Source: Apium graveolens
Taxonomy: Eukaryota; Streptophyta; Magnoliopsida; Apiales; Apiaceae
Direction of reading: 5' to 3'
Length of the DNA stretch: 64,000 nt
NCBI RefSeq assembly: GCF_009905375.1
Contig: NC_133647.1
Span: forward strand, 52,262,506-52,326,505
In this document: positions 35,939 through 48,442 of the stretch, one piece after another
Position numbering within the stretch: position 1 is the first letter of the stretch
Layout of the letters: each line of letters opens with the position of its first letter
Position numbers and translations under genes: made by a program
The notes under the pieces: model-generated
What the model was told of the DNA's origin: nothing
The model's input: only the letters and a program-made list of their open reading frames with translations
The model's database searches: none

Positions 35939-38900
35939 TATAACGACCCATGTATTTTTGAATTATTTAAATATGTGATTATTATGGAAATTATTAAATA
36001 AAATATGTGTATTAATTTTGACCGCCAAGTGTTGTTTGATTATTATCTAGGTGTGATTTATGATGTACCGGGTTGTTCGCGTGATTAATTAAGGAATTGT
36101 ATTGAATTGTTTCACTTTTAAAATGGATTTAATGCAACTTTATTTGTATAAATATTTGAAATGTCTCTAAAATTCTTTTTATGATTTTATAATTTCAATA
36201 ATTATTTTTAGTATTTTATAAAATTGAGAAATCAATATTTTATTAATTATTTATCTTTAAATGATTTTCCGAATACTTTTATTTGTAAAATCCATATTTA
36301 ATTCAAGAACTCTTCAAAAATTATGAAACTTATATTTATTGAAGTTGGGAATATTCCGGGAATTTTAAAATTATTTTGGGAATTTTTGGGATTAATATTA
36401 CCCGCGCGTCGATTCGTTTAAGTGATAAATGCGGGCGTAAAGTGTATTTTAGAAATTATTTTAAAATTACAAAATTTATGTTTTTATAAACTTTGGGATA
36501 TTTGTAACCTTTTAAGGTGATTTTCGTAATTTTCTGAAGTTATTTTACGTGCACCTTGGTCCGTTAAATTCAAATTTTGAGATAAACCGGGTCTCCGAAT
36601 CTTCGTAATTATCCAATAATCACGTGTTTAAATGACAGGAATTGTACTACTAATTGTACTGTTATTTGTACTAAATTGATTTGTACAGCAGAGATGTATA
36701 AAAAAAGGGAAAACAGACAGAAACGCAAACACAGAGTCATGTGTTTCCTTCCTCACTTTCAATCTTTCGCCTCTCTCCATTTTTCTGGTCTCTGTGAGCT
36801 TTGCTCGTCGGAATCTTGTCCGCCGGCCATATTCTTTTTCGGTAATCATGCCTTAGTTTCACTGTCCCTTGAATCCCTTGTTCTGGTGGTATGTTGCCGC
36901 CCTTCCTCTGCTTTCCGGCGAGGAAGCACGGTGGCGCTGCCAGTGTTTCTGTTGTGTGCCGTGTGTGTAATTTTGGGCTTGTGTTTGTGCCTGTATGTAA
37001 TTATACATATTTGTAGTGACCTGTCTCTGTGATTCCTATTCCGATTTATTCCCTGTTTTCGTTCTTTCTCCGGCCACCGCGCGTATGCGCTTGTGTTGGT
37101 GGGGGGGTTGCTGCGATGTTGTGCTTGTCCGAATACTGATTCATGAATTTTGGTTACATTATTCGATTGTTACTAAATTGTTTATTCGAATGAATTTTGA
37201 TGATTAATCAAATAGTTGTTCCAGTTATTCAATATTTAATTGGTAGAATTCGTATGGGAAACCCAAATTATTGGGCACCCACGAATTTTTACCGCCGTCG
37301 GCAATGAGCCTTGGTGAGCCGATGGTGGACTGTGATGATTATATTCTGAGTCCTAATTTAACAAATAAATGTAAAATGCGAATAATAATAGTATTGAATT
37401 GACGTTTGGGGAATTGTGAATATTGGTTGTTGTGAATTATTGTGGTGAAGTGACGTTGAATTGTTTCGACGGGTAGTCCGATAAACATAGGAAACGCTGT
37501 CCGATTTTCGAAAAATTGAATTACGCAAATACGGAAACGTATCCGATGAATATCAGGACGTCGAGAGACTATATATATATGTGTGTGTTTTATACGAAAC
37601 TTGATTGTACGATGTGATGAAATATTTTTCTAAATCGATAACCCTGATTTCGTAAAATAAAGAGTATGGGTATTTTCCAAAAATGAACACTGAACCGAAT
37701 TTCGAGAACGTGAACCCTAAGTGATACGTGTATTATTATATGAAGTATGTTACGAGTCGGATTTTATTAACGTTCGGGTTTCTTAGCGAGGATATGTCAA
37801 GCGTAATCGAATGTCTAAGTTAGGATGTTTCAACCTTGTAGGTTCTAGTCGGAATGCCCGAGAATTGAAATTGGACAAAAGATAGTTGGTGATGAATCAA
37901 AAAGCTCAGTAAGGTCCCAATCAAAAGACTTAAGTGTTGAGGTCGAATCCATAGTGATATAGTGGTTGGACGTAAAAGCCTAAGCGGCAGAGTTGGCCCA
38001 GAATTGATCAGTAATAGTTGTAAACCCTTGTAAGGCAAGTATTTCTGAACTTTTCTTCAAGATATATATTACCAATGTTTTTGAACTATTTTATAACATG
38101 TCGCTATTATTCAAAATAACTCCTGTTTTATATTGTAAGAGCTTTAAACCATTTAACCTTGAACCCTGATTTTCTTGATCTTGAGCCATTAGCCTTATTC
38201 TTTGTAATCCGTCATTTGTTGATCCTTAGACACCAAACCATACAAATATAATAACACTTCCCAAAGGTATAACTACCAAAAACCAAACAGTGAAACAAAA
38301 TGATTTGAAAACACGGAAACTTTTGTACTTCAATCATTCTTAATAACATCAAATAACCATATCCTGAAAAATCATTACTAGTCAAATACCTGACCCTTGT
38401 ACAAACTGAAAACCGTTTCTTATACATACCCTGATATACCCTTGAGATGTCCATGAGTTTCCTTACGTTTTTATGCAAATGTTTAACCATCATTGATTAT
38501 GATCTTGTTTTATTGAATCATATTGTTAACATATTGAACTGCTTTAGGATTGGATAGTTTTTATATATGTGGACCAGATTCGTGGTCAGACCATACCAAT
38601 GGTCAAGTAAGGCGAATGTGTGCCTTGGATCCAGTAATTAGAGCAGTGTTGTGTGCTTGCTCGTGGTTAGTGCGTGACTGATCAGCAGCCTAACCTTGGT
38701 ATTTAAAACTTAAAATGAATATCCAATTCTAATGACTAGTTAAAAAGAAACTTGATTCCTTTGAATCATCTCATTTGATCATTGTTTAACCTCAGTTATC
38801 GATATCATGACTTGCTGAGCTAGTTAGCTCACTCTTGCGAATCTTTTTATTTATGTTACAGTTGAAAATGATATGGATGATAGTGAAGTTCCTCAGTCCA

Positions 38901-39192
38901 AAGTGCGGGCTAAGGTTCCAGTTGAGTTGGATCGAGCTAGCAGAAGCTTCATGGGATAGAGAAATAGTCAAATTGTAAGAATACTTTTATTATCAGTTGT
39001 AAGTTAAATTAAAGGGAAATTTGGTACGTTGTAATAAAAGTTAAGGTTGTGGCTTGTTTTCATACTTTAACCTGTTGTGATCCGTGGTTTTATGAAGCAG
39101 GGTCATTATAAATAATATTTCATATACAGGTAAATATAATGTGTTTGTATTGTGGACCCCAAACTTCTGACTCGGGTTTGGAGGGCGCCACA
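35939..39192 (+). repeat. K 3' LTR (3254 bases, uninterrupted)
   Basis: This is the reference copy for the broken 5' LTR. It starts TATAACGACCC and ends GGGCGCCACA, followed by GATGG. A TATA box (TATAAAAAAA) is at 36697. An open frame at 36739-37032 and two at 37820-38038 and 38212-38493 are shared with the 5' LTR; none resembles a known protein. Confidence 0.9.
36697..36706 (+). promoter_or_regulatory. K LTR TATA box
   Basis: TATAAAAAAA in the 3' LTR, with an equivalent TATAAAAAA at 9606 in the 5' LTR, about 760 bases into the LTR. This is consistent with a long U3. Confidence 0.5.
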
Positions 39193-39197
39193 GATGG

Positions 39198-41632
39198 AGG
39201 TCGGCATCTCGGGGGGTTGTCTAACGACAGGTGCTTGCTTCTGACAGCTGTCACACTTCTCCACATATTCTTTGGCATCAGCCATCATTTCTGGTCAATA
39301 GAAGCCTAAACGAGTTATCTTATGAGCCAGTGCTCTGCCCCCAAGTGTTGTCCACAGATACGTTTATGTACTTCTTCAAGAGCCAAGCGTGCCTCATCGG
39401 GCCTGAGACATCTTAAGTAAGGAACCACATAAGATCTTTTATACAAAATCCCATCTATCAGGGAGAATCTTAATGCTCGAACAGCCAACTTTCGTGCTTC
39501 AGTAGCATCATTAGGCAACCAACCGGTTTGAATATGGGTCTTAATGGGATCTATCCATGACGTCCCCAGACCTATAAGAGCTATAAGCTTAACATCAATT
39601 CTCCGTGTCTTCAGAACGCGAAAATATACACTTCTTGAACTTTTCTCTTTCTCAGATGAAGCAAACTTTGATAATGCATCTGCCTTAGCATTTTCCTCCC
39701 TCGGAATGTGCTTAACATGGCATTCATCGAATTGGGTCATCACATCCCTTACTAGGCGGACATACTTAGCCATCGTATCATCCCTTACCTCAAACTCTCC
39801 CTTTACCTGGGATATGACCAGCTTCGAGTCTCCACAGACTTTTAAGTTCTTGACTCTAAGTGTCCCTGCTAGGCCGAGGCCAACTATTAGAGCTTCATAT
39901 TCTGCCTCATTGTTTATGGTTGGGAAGTCTAACTTCATGGCATACTCAATCAAGAATCCATCAGGGCTTTGTAAAACCAAACCTACTCCACTTGAATTTT
40001 TTTTTGATGCTCCTTCAAAATAGAGCACCCAATATTTTCTCTTTTTATCATCTTGTTCTTTGTCTTCCATATCAACTTCTTTGTCTTGGGGTATGGTATC
40101 TTCCTGCCCCCCGACTTCTTGGTTGGGTATGGTACATTCCACCACGAAGTCAGCTAACGTCTGGGCTTTTATTTCCGTTCGTGATTTATATTTGATGTCG
40201 AATTTTCCCAGCTCTATTGCCCACTTAATCAACCTCCCACTAGCCTTGGGACTGTGAATGATATTTCTCAGGGTTGATTTGTTAGCACCTCAATTTTATG
40301 AGCCTGGAAGTAAGGACGCAGCTTTCTCGAAGCCATTACCAAGGCTAAAGCAAACTTCTCAATAGTTGAATAATTCAATTCAGCTTCATGCAAAATTTTA
40401 CTGATATAGTATACGGGTTTGTGGATTTTCAGTTCCTCCTTAACCAATACAGCGCTCAAGGCAATCTCTGAAAAGGACAAATATAAGTATAAAACTTCAT
40501 TCAAAGCCGACTTGGCCAGCAACGGGGCCTGAGCCATATATTTCTTTAACCCCTCGAATGCTTTCTGGCTTTCCTCACTCCATACGAAATCTTTAACCTT
40601 CTTTAAGGACTTGAAGAACGACAAGCACTTGTCCCCTGACTTGGAGATGAATCGTCCCAGCGTATCAACCCTTCCTGTGAGTTTCTGAACATCTTTGATA
40701 GTTTTTGGTGGTTCCATATCCAGGATTGCCTTTATTTTATCGGGATTGGCCTCGATTCCTCTCTTAGAAACCATTAATCCCAAAAACTTTCCAAACCCTA
40801 CTCCGAAAGCACACTTCGTAGGATTTAACATCATCTTATGGTATCTCAGGACCTCAAAAGCTTCCCTCAAATGGGTTATATGGTCAGTCTTTACTAGACT
40901 CTTGACTAACATGTCATCAACATAGACTTCCATAGTCTTGTCAATAAGATCCTTAAAAATTTTATTTACCAACCTTTGATAGGTGGCTCCTGCATTCTTG
41001 AGACCAAATGCTATAACAAGATAACAATAAACACAAAAGTCGGTGATGAATGATACCTTTGGAATGTCGTCCTTGTGCATCTTGATCTGATTGTATCCAC
41101 TAAACCCATCCATAAAGCTCAGCATCTCATGCCCAGCAGTGGCATCTATCAAAGTATCAATCCTTGGTAATGGGAAACAGTCCTCAAGACATGCATCATT
41201 CAGATCGGTGAAGTCCACGCACATCCTCTATTTTCCATTGGCCTTCTTTACCATTACAGGGTTTGCTAACCATTCTGGAAATTGAATCTCCTCAATGAAA
41301 CCAGCCTTTAAGAGCTTCTCTACTTCCTGTTTTATAGCTTCCTGCCTCTCTGGTGCAAAACTTCTTTTCTTTTGCTTTACCGTCTTCCGACTCGGATCCA
41401 CATTCAGCTAATGAGTAATTAGTTTCGGGTCTATGCCTGGCATATCAGCTGCCGACCATGCAAACACATCACTATTTTCTTGAAAAAATTTCACTAACTT
41501 CCCTCTAAAGGGCTCCTCTAGTGTAGCTCCAACGAAAGTAACTTTCTCAGGATCCTCAGGAGCTAAAGGAATTGAAACCAGGTCTTCATCCGACTTCCCT
41601 ATTTTCTCATCAGTCTCTCGAATATCCAGATT
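39198..41632 (-). pseudogene. pol: T1 pol: RT, RNase H, archaeal-type RNase H, integrase N-terminus
   Basis: Read leftward, 41410-41225 gives the RT start (KLLKAGFIEEIQFPEWLANP). A TAG then replaces the Trp codon of the KWRMCVD motif. The open block 41224-40268 (318 residues) holds RT with YVDDMLVKS and the attached RNase H up to EVLTNQP. After a frame change, 40232-39315 (305 residues) holds LADFVVECT and then the second RNase H (WVLYFEGASKKNSSGVGLVL, NNEAEYEALI, REENAKADALSK). The end (VEKCDSCQKQ) is the zinc-binding part of integrase, cut by K. FEGAS in place of the usual FDGAS removes the first catalytic Asp of the second RNase H. Confidence 0.88.
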
Positions 41633-44048
41633 TCAATAGGCAGAACCTGCCCCCCCCCCAACTCCATCTGCCCTCAGTGAGGCCACATAACAACTTCTAG
41701 CCATTTTTTGATCTCCTATTTCTTCTCCAATACCATTCCGGGTGGGAAACTTCATAACTGAATGGTAGGAAGAAGGGACTGCCTTGAAGGCATGTATCCA
41801 TGTTCTTCCCATGATAGCGTTATAAGTTGAACTAGCTTTTACCACCACAAATTTTAACATCTGTGTTACTTGCCTTGGTTCCTGTCCATGGTTGTTAGCA
41901 AATTGATTATCCTTTCCACGGGGCACTCCACTCCCATAAATCCATATATTGGCATGTCGGTGGGGGTCAATTAGGAGTCATTATATCCCATCCTTAAAGA
42001 GGTGTCATGGAGCAAGATATCCACTGAAGCACCATTATCCACAAGGACCCTCTTCACCGGGTTGTTCCCTATTATCGGGGTTATGACCAGCGGGTAGTCA
42101 TGGGGAAATTTCACACCCTCCAGATCAGAATCATCGAAAGCCATTATTACTTCTGTCCTAGCCCTCTTCGGGGCTTCCACAACAATATGCATAACTTCTC
42201 GGGTATACGCTTTCCTGGAGTTCTTGGATGATCCAGCAGCAGTTGGTCCTCCAAAAATTGTGTTTATCACAGGCCCTCGGGGTCGCGGTCCTCCAAAGAT
42301 TGCATTTATCACCGGTCCCCTAGGTTGGGGATTTTGCCCCTGATCATCTTGATCACTTTTTCGATCATCAAAGTTCTTTCTCACGTTATTGCTCCTATCT
42401 CCTCCATCTCCAGTGTACTTGTTCAATCTTCCTTTTCTAATGAGGAATTCAATTTCATCTCTCAATTGTCTACACTCATCGGTGTCATGACCAACATCCT
42501 TGTGAAATCTACAATACTTGCTCTTATCTAGCTTGGTCGGATCAGCCTTCAAGGGCTTAGGCCAACGAATATCTCGATCTTTCTCGATTTCCATCAAAAT
42601 TTGGCTCCTTGGAGCATTCAGCTTAGCATACTCAGTGAATTTTTTTCCAGGTCCTCCCCTCTTCGGAGTTGAGTCATTGCTTTGCTGGGTCTTAGGATAC
42701 TTGTCCTTAGAGACATACTCGAAATCAGTTTTCTGCTTATTGCCTCCAGCGGGCTCATTGCTCACCACGGTCTTCCTCATGCTCTCTTCCACCTTAATGC
42801 ACTTCTCGGCCCTATCTTGGAGCTGCAACATGCTCTCAGGGGGGCGCTTGGCCAAGGACATCTCGAAGAACTCATCCCTAGTTCCCTGTTGTAGTGCTAT
42901 CATGGCTACCTTATCATCTAGGTCCGGGACTTTTAAAGCTTCCTTCGTGAAACGATTCAGGTAGTCTCTTAAGGATTCCTTCACTCCCTGCACAATGCTC
43001 ATGAGGGATGCTGAACTTTTCTCATGCGCTCTCCCACTGATGAACTGCTTAATAAAAGCCTGACTTAATTCTCTGAAGGACCCAATAGAGTTTGGGGGCA
43101 AATGACTAGACCATCTTTGAGCCATACCCGACAGGGTTTGAGGAAAGGCACGACACTTAATAGCGTCATTCACGGGCTGCAGCAACAGTGCATTAGAGAA
43201 TGTCCTGACATGATTGGCGGGATCTCCAGTGCCATCATAATCTTTGATAGTGGGCATCTTGAACTTCCTTGAGATATGGGCATTCATTATTTCTTCAGTG
43301 AATGGTGGGGTAGGATCATCAGGATCTTCAAGGGGAAGAAGATTGCTTGGATCAGCCCTTGGGACAACAGCCCTTCTCTGTATTGGACCATCCCAGTCTA
43401 TGATAGGGGGAGGATTCCTCCCCCTTGGAGGTAGTGGGGGTCTGGTGTTCTGGTGCGCCTCCAAGTCGCGCTTCAGCCTTTGAATCTCAGCCTCATGAGC
43501 CCTGATCATTTCCTGCACTTCTTGGGAATTCGTCCCTTGGGTGCTCCTAGGACGTTGGCGACCATCAGCCATCGGCTCTTTTCCAGCACGCCTCCTTCTT
43601 GGGGTCACTTAATCATCTGAAGATTCGGAGTCTCTCCCAGTCTAAGGACCAGAAAATTCCTGATCCTCAGGGATAGGAGCCAAACCTTGTATATAGAGGG
43701 GCGATCGTCCTCGTGCTTCACTCCGCCCAGCATGTCCACTTCCTCCAACCTCGGGGTAAAGGGGCATCTCTTATGGGGGGGGCTAGTAGTCATAACAGTT
43801 GAATACTCATACCCAATGGGTCAAGAATTTACAGGTGCATGTAGTTGTTGAACTTGGGGATTCATACCTTGAGTAGCCGAGGGAATCGTCCCTTGTGGCT
43901 GAGGTTCAGTTGCCCCTATCTGGGCTTCTCCTTGGGTGGCTGCATAAGTTGAATGAGGAGGTACCTCCACAGTTGACGAAATCATTTGGGTTGTCCACGC
44001 TGGTGTTCCTCCTTCAAGGGCTCTAATTGTTCTCCGTGTTCTCGCCAT
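41633..44048 (-). pseudogene. gag: T1 gag and protease
   Basis: The start ATG at 44048 (MARTRRTIRALEGG) lies about 35 bases inside the 5' LTR end. The frame breaks at 43821 and 43605. It is then open from 43608 to 41971 for 545 residues: a coiled coil (MIRAHEAEIQRLKRDLEAH), the retrotransposon gag domain (GMAQRWSSHLPPNSIGSFRE), the knuckle CRFHKDVGHDTDEC, then protease VLVDNGASVDILL, in which Asn replaces the Thr/Ser of the D-T/S-G active site. A stop follows at 41971. The rest of protease (SSTYNAIMGRTWIHAFKAVP) is in another frame at 41926-41633. A run of ten C at about 41650 marks one indel-prone site. Confidence 0.85.
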
Positions 44049-44065
44049 GGTTGTTGTTGTGTTTT

Positions 44066-44083
44066 CCCACAGACGACGCCAAA
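44066..44083 (-). other. T1 primer binding site region
   Basis: On the - strand the LTR end CTGTAACA is followed by TTTGGCGTCGTCTGTGGG. Only the first bases (TGGCG.CGT) agree with the complement of a plant Asp tRNA 3' end, so tRNA identity is tentative. Confidence 0.55.
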
Positions 44084-44665
44084 TGTTACAGATCAAAAAC
44101 TAAAGTATAATAATTGTTGTATTTATTACTAGGGAACGTGAGCTTCGAGGCTCGATTTGACTGCTCTTGTATTTCGTGACTCGATCTGCCTTAACAAGAT
44201 GCCTATGTACCTTGTTGATTGCCAAGGATCAAGTCAAAAAATGTAGTTCTGATTTGTGGGGTGAGGCCCCTTATATAGATGTTGGGAGTCCTTGAATTGG
44301 ACTTGGTGTAGGAGACTTAGTAGTCAAGTCTCAGAATTAGAATGGACTTTGGAGTCCTAAGTGGTAGAAAACTGATTCCTTATCCTTCTAGGTCCCTTGG
44401 AGGCTAATCTACAAGGATTTATGACCTTATTGGGACTCTTTCTAATAGCTGATTTTTCCCTTATTAATTAATTATGAAATTAATTAATATTCAGGGTTTT
44501 GGGCCTTCTTTGTTCCATCAGGCCTGATCTGGTCCATCAGGCCTTATCAATGTGTTAAACTTTTTGGTCTGAATGTCATACATCTTTTATTGGGCCTTGT
44601 AGTCCAAATCATGTGTAATTAATGCAATATTTAATTACGTAATTAGGATTTATTTATTTCTTATC
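44084..44665 (-). repeat. T1 5' LTR (582 bases)
   Basis: On the + strand it runs TGTTACAGATC...CTTATCA. The - strand TATA box, TATATAA, is at 44271-44277 and would drive gag-pol. The right end abuts the gag of N. Confidence 0.88.
44271..44277 (-). promoter_or_regulatory. T1 LTR TATA box
   Basis: The - strand reads CTATATAAGGGG, about 390 bases into the LTR from its outer end. Confidence 0.5.
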
Positions 44666-45147
44666 ACCACTAGATTGAATGAAGGTGATTCTGTTGCTGA
44701 TCATGTGAACGAATTTAATTATATCCTAGCAAGATTGGCATCGGTGGATATTAAATTTGATGATGAAGTACAAGCCTTGTTGTTGGCATCCTCATTACCA
44801 GACAGTTGGTCGGGATTTGTCACTGTTATAGGTAATTCATCTGGGAGTGGTAAGATGATTTTTGATGGAGTTTGAGATTCGATTCTTGGAGAAGATATTC
44901 CTATGAGAAACTCAGGAGAGTCGTCAGGTTCTTTGTTGAGTGCTTAGAGTGGATGCAGAAAGTTTGAAAAAGGGCATAATAAGGGGCTTAGCAGATCGAA
45001 GTCACAGCAGAGAGGACAATCCAAAGATTGCAAGGATATTATTTGTTGGAATTGTCAGAAGAAGGGTCACTTCAGGAATCAGTGCACGGCTTCCGCAACT
45101 CCTAAAGGAAAGAGTAAAGAGGATAATTCAGCTAACGTAGTTGAAGA
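44666..45147 (+). pseudogene. gag: N gag, C-terminal half
   Basis: The frame starts mid-protein with RLNEGDSVADHVNEFNYILA and continues to LLASSLPDSWSGFV, the UBN2-type gag core. TGA at 44873 and TAG near 44944 break it. The knuckle follows (CWNCQKKGHFRNQC, about 45046-45088). The N-terminal half was separated by the T1 insertion. Confidence 0.8.
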
Positions 45148-45148
45148 A

Positions 45149-48100
45149 GTGGTGGATGACGATGCTTTGATTTGTTGTGTTGAATGTTCGGTTGAATCAT
45201 GGGTTATGAATTCTGGTGCATCATTCCATGCTACCCTTTGCAAGGACTTAATATTAAATTTCAGAGTTGGAAATTTTGGAAAAGTTCGTCTTGCTGATGT
45301 TGAGACTTTGGATATTGCGGGCATGGGAGATATTAATCTCAGAACCTCTTTGGGAACTAGCTGGACGTTGAAAAATGTAAGGTACATTGTTGGACTGAAG
45401 AAGATGTTATATGTGGGCCAGTTAGATAAGGAAGGGTATCGGGTTACTTTCGGAGACGGATGGTGAAAGGTTATAAAGGGGAATCTAGTTATTGCTCGTG
45501 GAGAGAAAAAGTGGACTTTATACATTGTTGAACAATCTAGCTATGAAGCAAATGCAGTTGCTGATGAGATTGAGTCTCCAACTTTGTGGCACCAAAGGCT
45601 TGGTCATATGAGTGAAAAAAGTATGAAGCTGTTAACTTCAAAGGGGAAGATTCCAGAGTTGAAGAATGTGGAAGTTGGATTGGGTGAGCCATGTGTTCTT
45701 GGAAAGCAGAAATGTGTTACTTTTACAAAATCAGGGAGGACCCCCAAGGCTAAGAAGTTAGAGCTAGTTCATACAGATGTATATGGTCCAACAACAGTTG
45801 CGTCGTTGGGTGGATCTTACTACTATGTCACTTCCATTGATGATTCCACTAGAAAGGTATGGGTTTATTTTTTGAAGAATAAATCAGATGTGTTTTCTAC
45901 TTTCAAGAAGTGGAAGACTGAAGTTGAAAATCGGACCGGATTAAAGGTGAAGAGTTTGATGTCAGATAATGAAGGTGAATACAGTAGTGATGAGTTTAAA
46001 AGTCATTGCGCGGAATTTGGGATTAAAATGATTAAAACTATTCCAGAGACACCACAACAGAATGGTATTGCAGAGCGCATGAATAGAACCTTGAATGAGA
46101 GGGCCAAGAGTATGAGATTACATGCAGGGTTGCCAAGGATGTTTTGGTTTGATGCAGTTAGCACCACTGCGTATCTCATAAATAGAGGACCTTCAAGTCC
46201 TTTGGGGTTTAAGATTCCTGAAGAAGAGTGGCAGTAAAAAGAGGTAAATCTTTCACACTTGCGAGTTTTTGGTTGTGTTTCTTATGTGCGTGTTAAAGAT
46301 TCCGACAGGGACAAGCTTGATCTGAAAGCAAAGAAGTATATCTTCATTGGTTATGGCTCAGATGATATAGGTTACCGTTTCTAGGATGAACTGACTAAGA
46401 AGGTCGTCAGAAGTAGAGATGTTACTTTTAATGAGAATGCAATGTATAAGGATAAGCTTGTAGTCGATTCTGAGTTTACAAAGGAACAAACTGAGAAAGA
46501 GAAAGCAGTGCTTGAAGATATTACAGAAACATATCTTGCAAGAAATAGAGGGAGTTTGGAGAATGTTGATGACAGGGTTCCAGTAACTCCACAAAATGAG
46601 GTAAGAAAATTTAGCAAAAGTGTGAGGCCACCACAAAGATATTCTCCTTCAGCATATTATATGTTATTGACGGAGGACGGGGAGCCTCAGTGTTATTCAG
46701 AGGCAGTACAAGTGGATGATTCAGTTCAGTGGAAATCAGCCATGGATAAGGAGATGAGTTCTCTTGAGAAGAATAAGACTTGGTCTTAAACAGAGTTACC
46801 AACAGGAAAGAAGGCTTTGCATAATAAGTGGGTGTTCAGGATCAAAGAAGAACATGATGGCAGCAAGAGATACAAGGCAAGGTTAGTAGTCAAGGGTTAT
46901 CAACAGAAAAAGGGTATTAACTATACCGATATATTTTCTCCCGTTGTTAAGATGACTACAGTTAGAATTGTGCTAAGTATTGTGACTGCAGAGGAGGTAC
47001 ATCTAGAGCAACTAGATGTTAAGACCGCGTTCTTACATGGTGATCTTGAGGAAGATATTTACATGGTTCAGCCAGAGGGATTTCAGGTAGCTGGGAAAGA
47101 AAACCTTTTTTGTAACCTTATAAAAAGCTTGTATGGTTTAAAGTAAGCACCAAGACAATGGTACTTGAAGTTTGACAACTTTATGATGAAGAATGGGTAC
47201 ACGAGAAGTGCTATGGATCACTGTTGTTACTTTAAACAGTTTGGTTCATCTTATATCATATTGTTGTAGTATATTGATGGCATATTGATAGCAGGATCAA
47301 ACATGAGGGAAATCAACAGGTTAAAGAGACAGATGTCCGAGGAGTTTGAGATGAAGGATATGGGTGCAGCAAAAAAAATACTTGGTATGAGCATCATAAG
47401 GGATAGAGCTGAAGGTATTTTAAAATTATCTCAAGAGAAGTATGTTGAGAAATTGTTACAGAAATTCAGTGTCCAGGATGCGAAGACCAGAAGTACACCG
47501 TTGGCGAGTAACTTTAATCTCACAAAGAAGCAATCACCTAAAACGGATGAAGGCAAGAAAGATATGGTAAAGTTCCTTATGCATCTGCAGTTGGCAGTTT
47601 AATGTATGCTATGGTTTGTACAAGGCCAGACATTGCTCATGCAGTGGGAGTTGTTAGCAGATTTATGTTTAATCCAGGAAGAGATCATTGGGAAGCAGTC
47701 AAGTGGTTGTTACGCTACTTGAAAGGCACATCCAAGTTTGCATAATGTTTCATTAAGAAAGATGTTATTTTGGAAGGGTTCTCCGATGCAGATTTGGGTG
47801 GATGTTTGGATACAAGAAAAAGTAAACGGGTTATATTTTCACTTTGGGTGGCACCACAGTTAGTTGGATGTCTCGACTTCAAAAGATTGTTGTTCTTTCA
47901 ACCACAGAAGCAGAATATATGGCTATCTCTGAAGCTAGCAAGGGGATGATTTAGTTGAAGAATTTTCTTAAGGATTTGGGCAAGAAACAGGCAGACAGTG
48001 CTTTGTATAGCGACAGTCAGAGTGCTATTCATCTTGCGAAGAATCCCGTGTTTCATACTAGGACGAAGCATATTCAGCTGAGATATCACTTTACAAGAGA

Positions 48101-48230
48101 GTTGATAAGAAATGGTACTTTGTCCTTAAAGAAAATCCTTGGTTCAAAGAATCCTGCAGATATGTTGACTAAGGTGGTTACGAATGAAAAGTTGAAGCTT
48201 TGCGTAGCTTCAATTGGCCTTCAGAACTGA
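45149..48230 (+). pseudogene. pol: N pol: protease, integrase, RT, RNase H
   Basis: The protease trace SWVMNSGASFHAT has Asn where catalytic Asp is expected. Pre-integrase LWHQRLGHMS starts at 45584. Integrase shows VHTDVYGP, SDNEGEY and NGIAERMNR, giving both Asp and the Glu. A linker follows, then RT (WVFRIKEEHDGSKRYKARLV; QLDVKTAFLHGDLEEDIYM). The RT active site reads YIDG at about 47272 in place of YVDD and is preceded by a TAG. RNase H traces ([28 protein letters not shown]) run to DMLTKVVTNEKL near 48190. About ten stops occur, mostly TAG or TGA at former Trp or Gln positions, typical of C-to-T decay of methylated DNA. Confidence 0.85.
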
Positions 48231-48322
48231 TTGATGAGAAGGCGCTGCACTAGTTAGAGTTATTGATTAAAGAATTGATTTTACTAGACTTACAAGAGTG
48301 AAGTGAAGATTGGCCAAACTCC

Positions 48323-48333
48323 AAGTGGGAGAT
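48323..48333 (+). other. N polypurine tract
   Basis: AAGTGGGAGAT directly precedes the LTR TG at 48334, a common Copia PPT form. Confidence 0.8.
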
Positions 48334-48442
48334 TGTTGGGTTTGTGAAGTCTATTAATTAAGCCCATGAAAATAGACTATTCAGATTCAGATTCAGATTA
48401 GTTTATGGATTAGTCTACTTTTCAGATTTGGACTACACTTTT
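48334..48442 (+). repeat. N 3' LTR, segment 1
   Basis: TGTTGGGTTTGTGAAG to CACTTTT, ending with the CTTTT target of L3 (48438-48442). Confidence 0.85.

Larger units (their letters stand above)
8849..39192 (+). mobile_element. K: Tekay/Del-like Gypsy with 3.25-kb LTRs, itself carrying three insertions
   Basis: The LTRs start TATAACGACCC (TG changed to TA) and end GGAGGGCGCCACA. The exact duplication GATGG flanks the element at 8844-8848 and 39193-39197. The 3' LTR is 35939-39192; the 5' LTR is 8849-23408 with L2 and S inside. An initiator-Met PBS (TGGTATCAGAGC) follows at 23412 and a PPT precedes 35939. Translated traces of protease-RT junction and RNase H match chromovirus-type pol, but the interior is full of stops. 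The two LTRs look about 97-98% identical in the stretches I compared. Element C interrupts the interior at 27649-34141. Confidence 0.88.
1..44665 (-). mobile_element. T1: Tat-lineage Ty3/Gypsy retrotransposon, interrupted, 3' LTR cut by window start
   Basis: The element reads right to left: 5' LTR 44084-44665, PBS, gag and protease, reverse transcriptase, RNase H, a second archaeal-type RNase H, integrase, an antisense gene on the + strand, PPT at 80-98, and the inner end of the 3' LTR at 1-79. The first 79 bases match 44588-44665, which identifies the LTR pair. The dual RNase H and the antisense gene between integrase and 3' LTR are known traits of the Tat lineage. The body is split by K (8849-39192) and L1 (2464-6789). 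T1 itself lies in the gag of element N; its right flank begins CCACT. The matching left flank is outside the window, so that TSD cannot be confirmed. Both gag-pol and the antisense gene carry stops, so this copy is dead. Confidence 0.88.

Noticed and set aside
39544..40257. three + strand frames opposite T1 pol
   Set aside because: Shadows of the RNase H region, which is clearly coding on the - strand.
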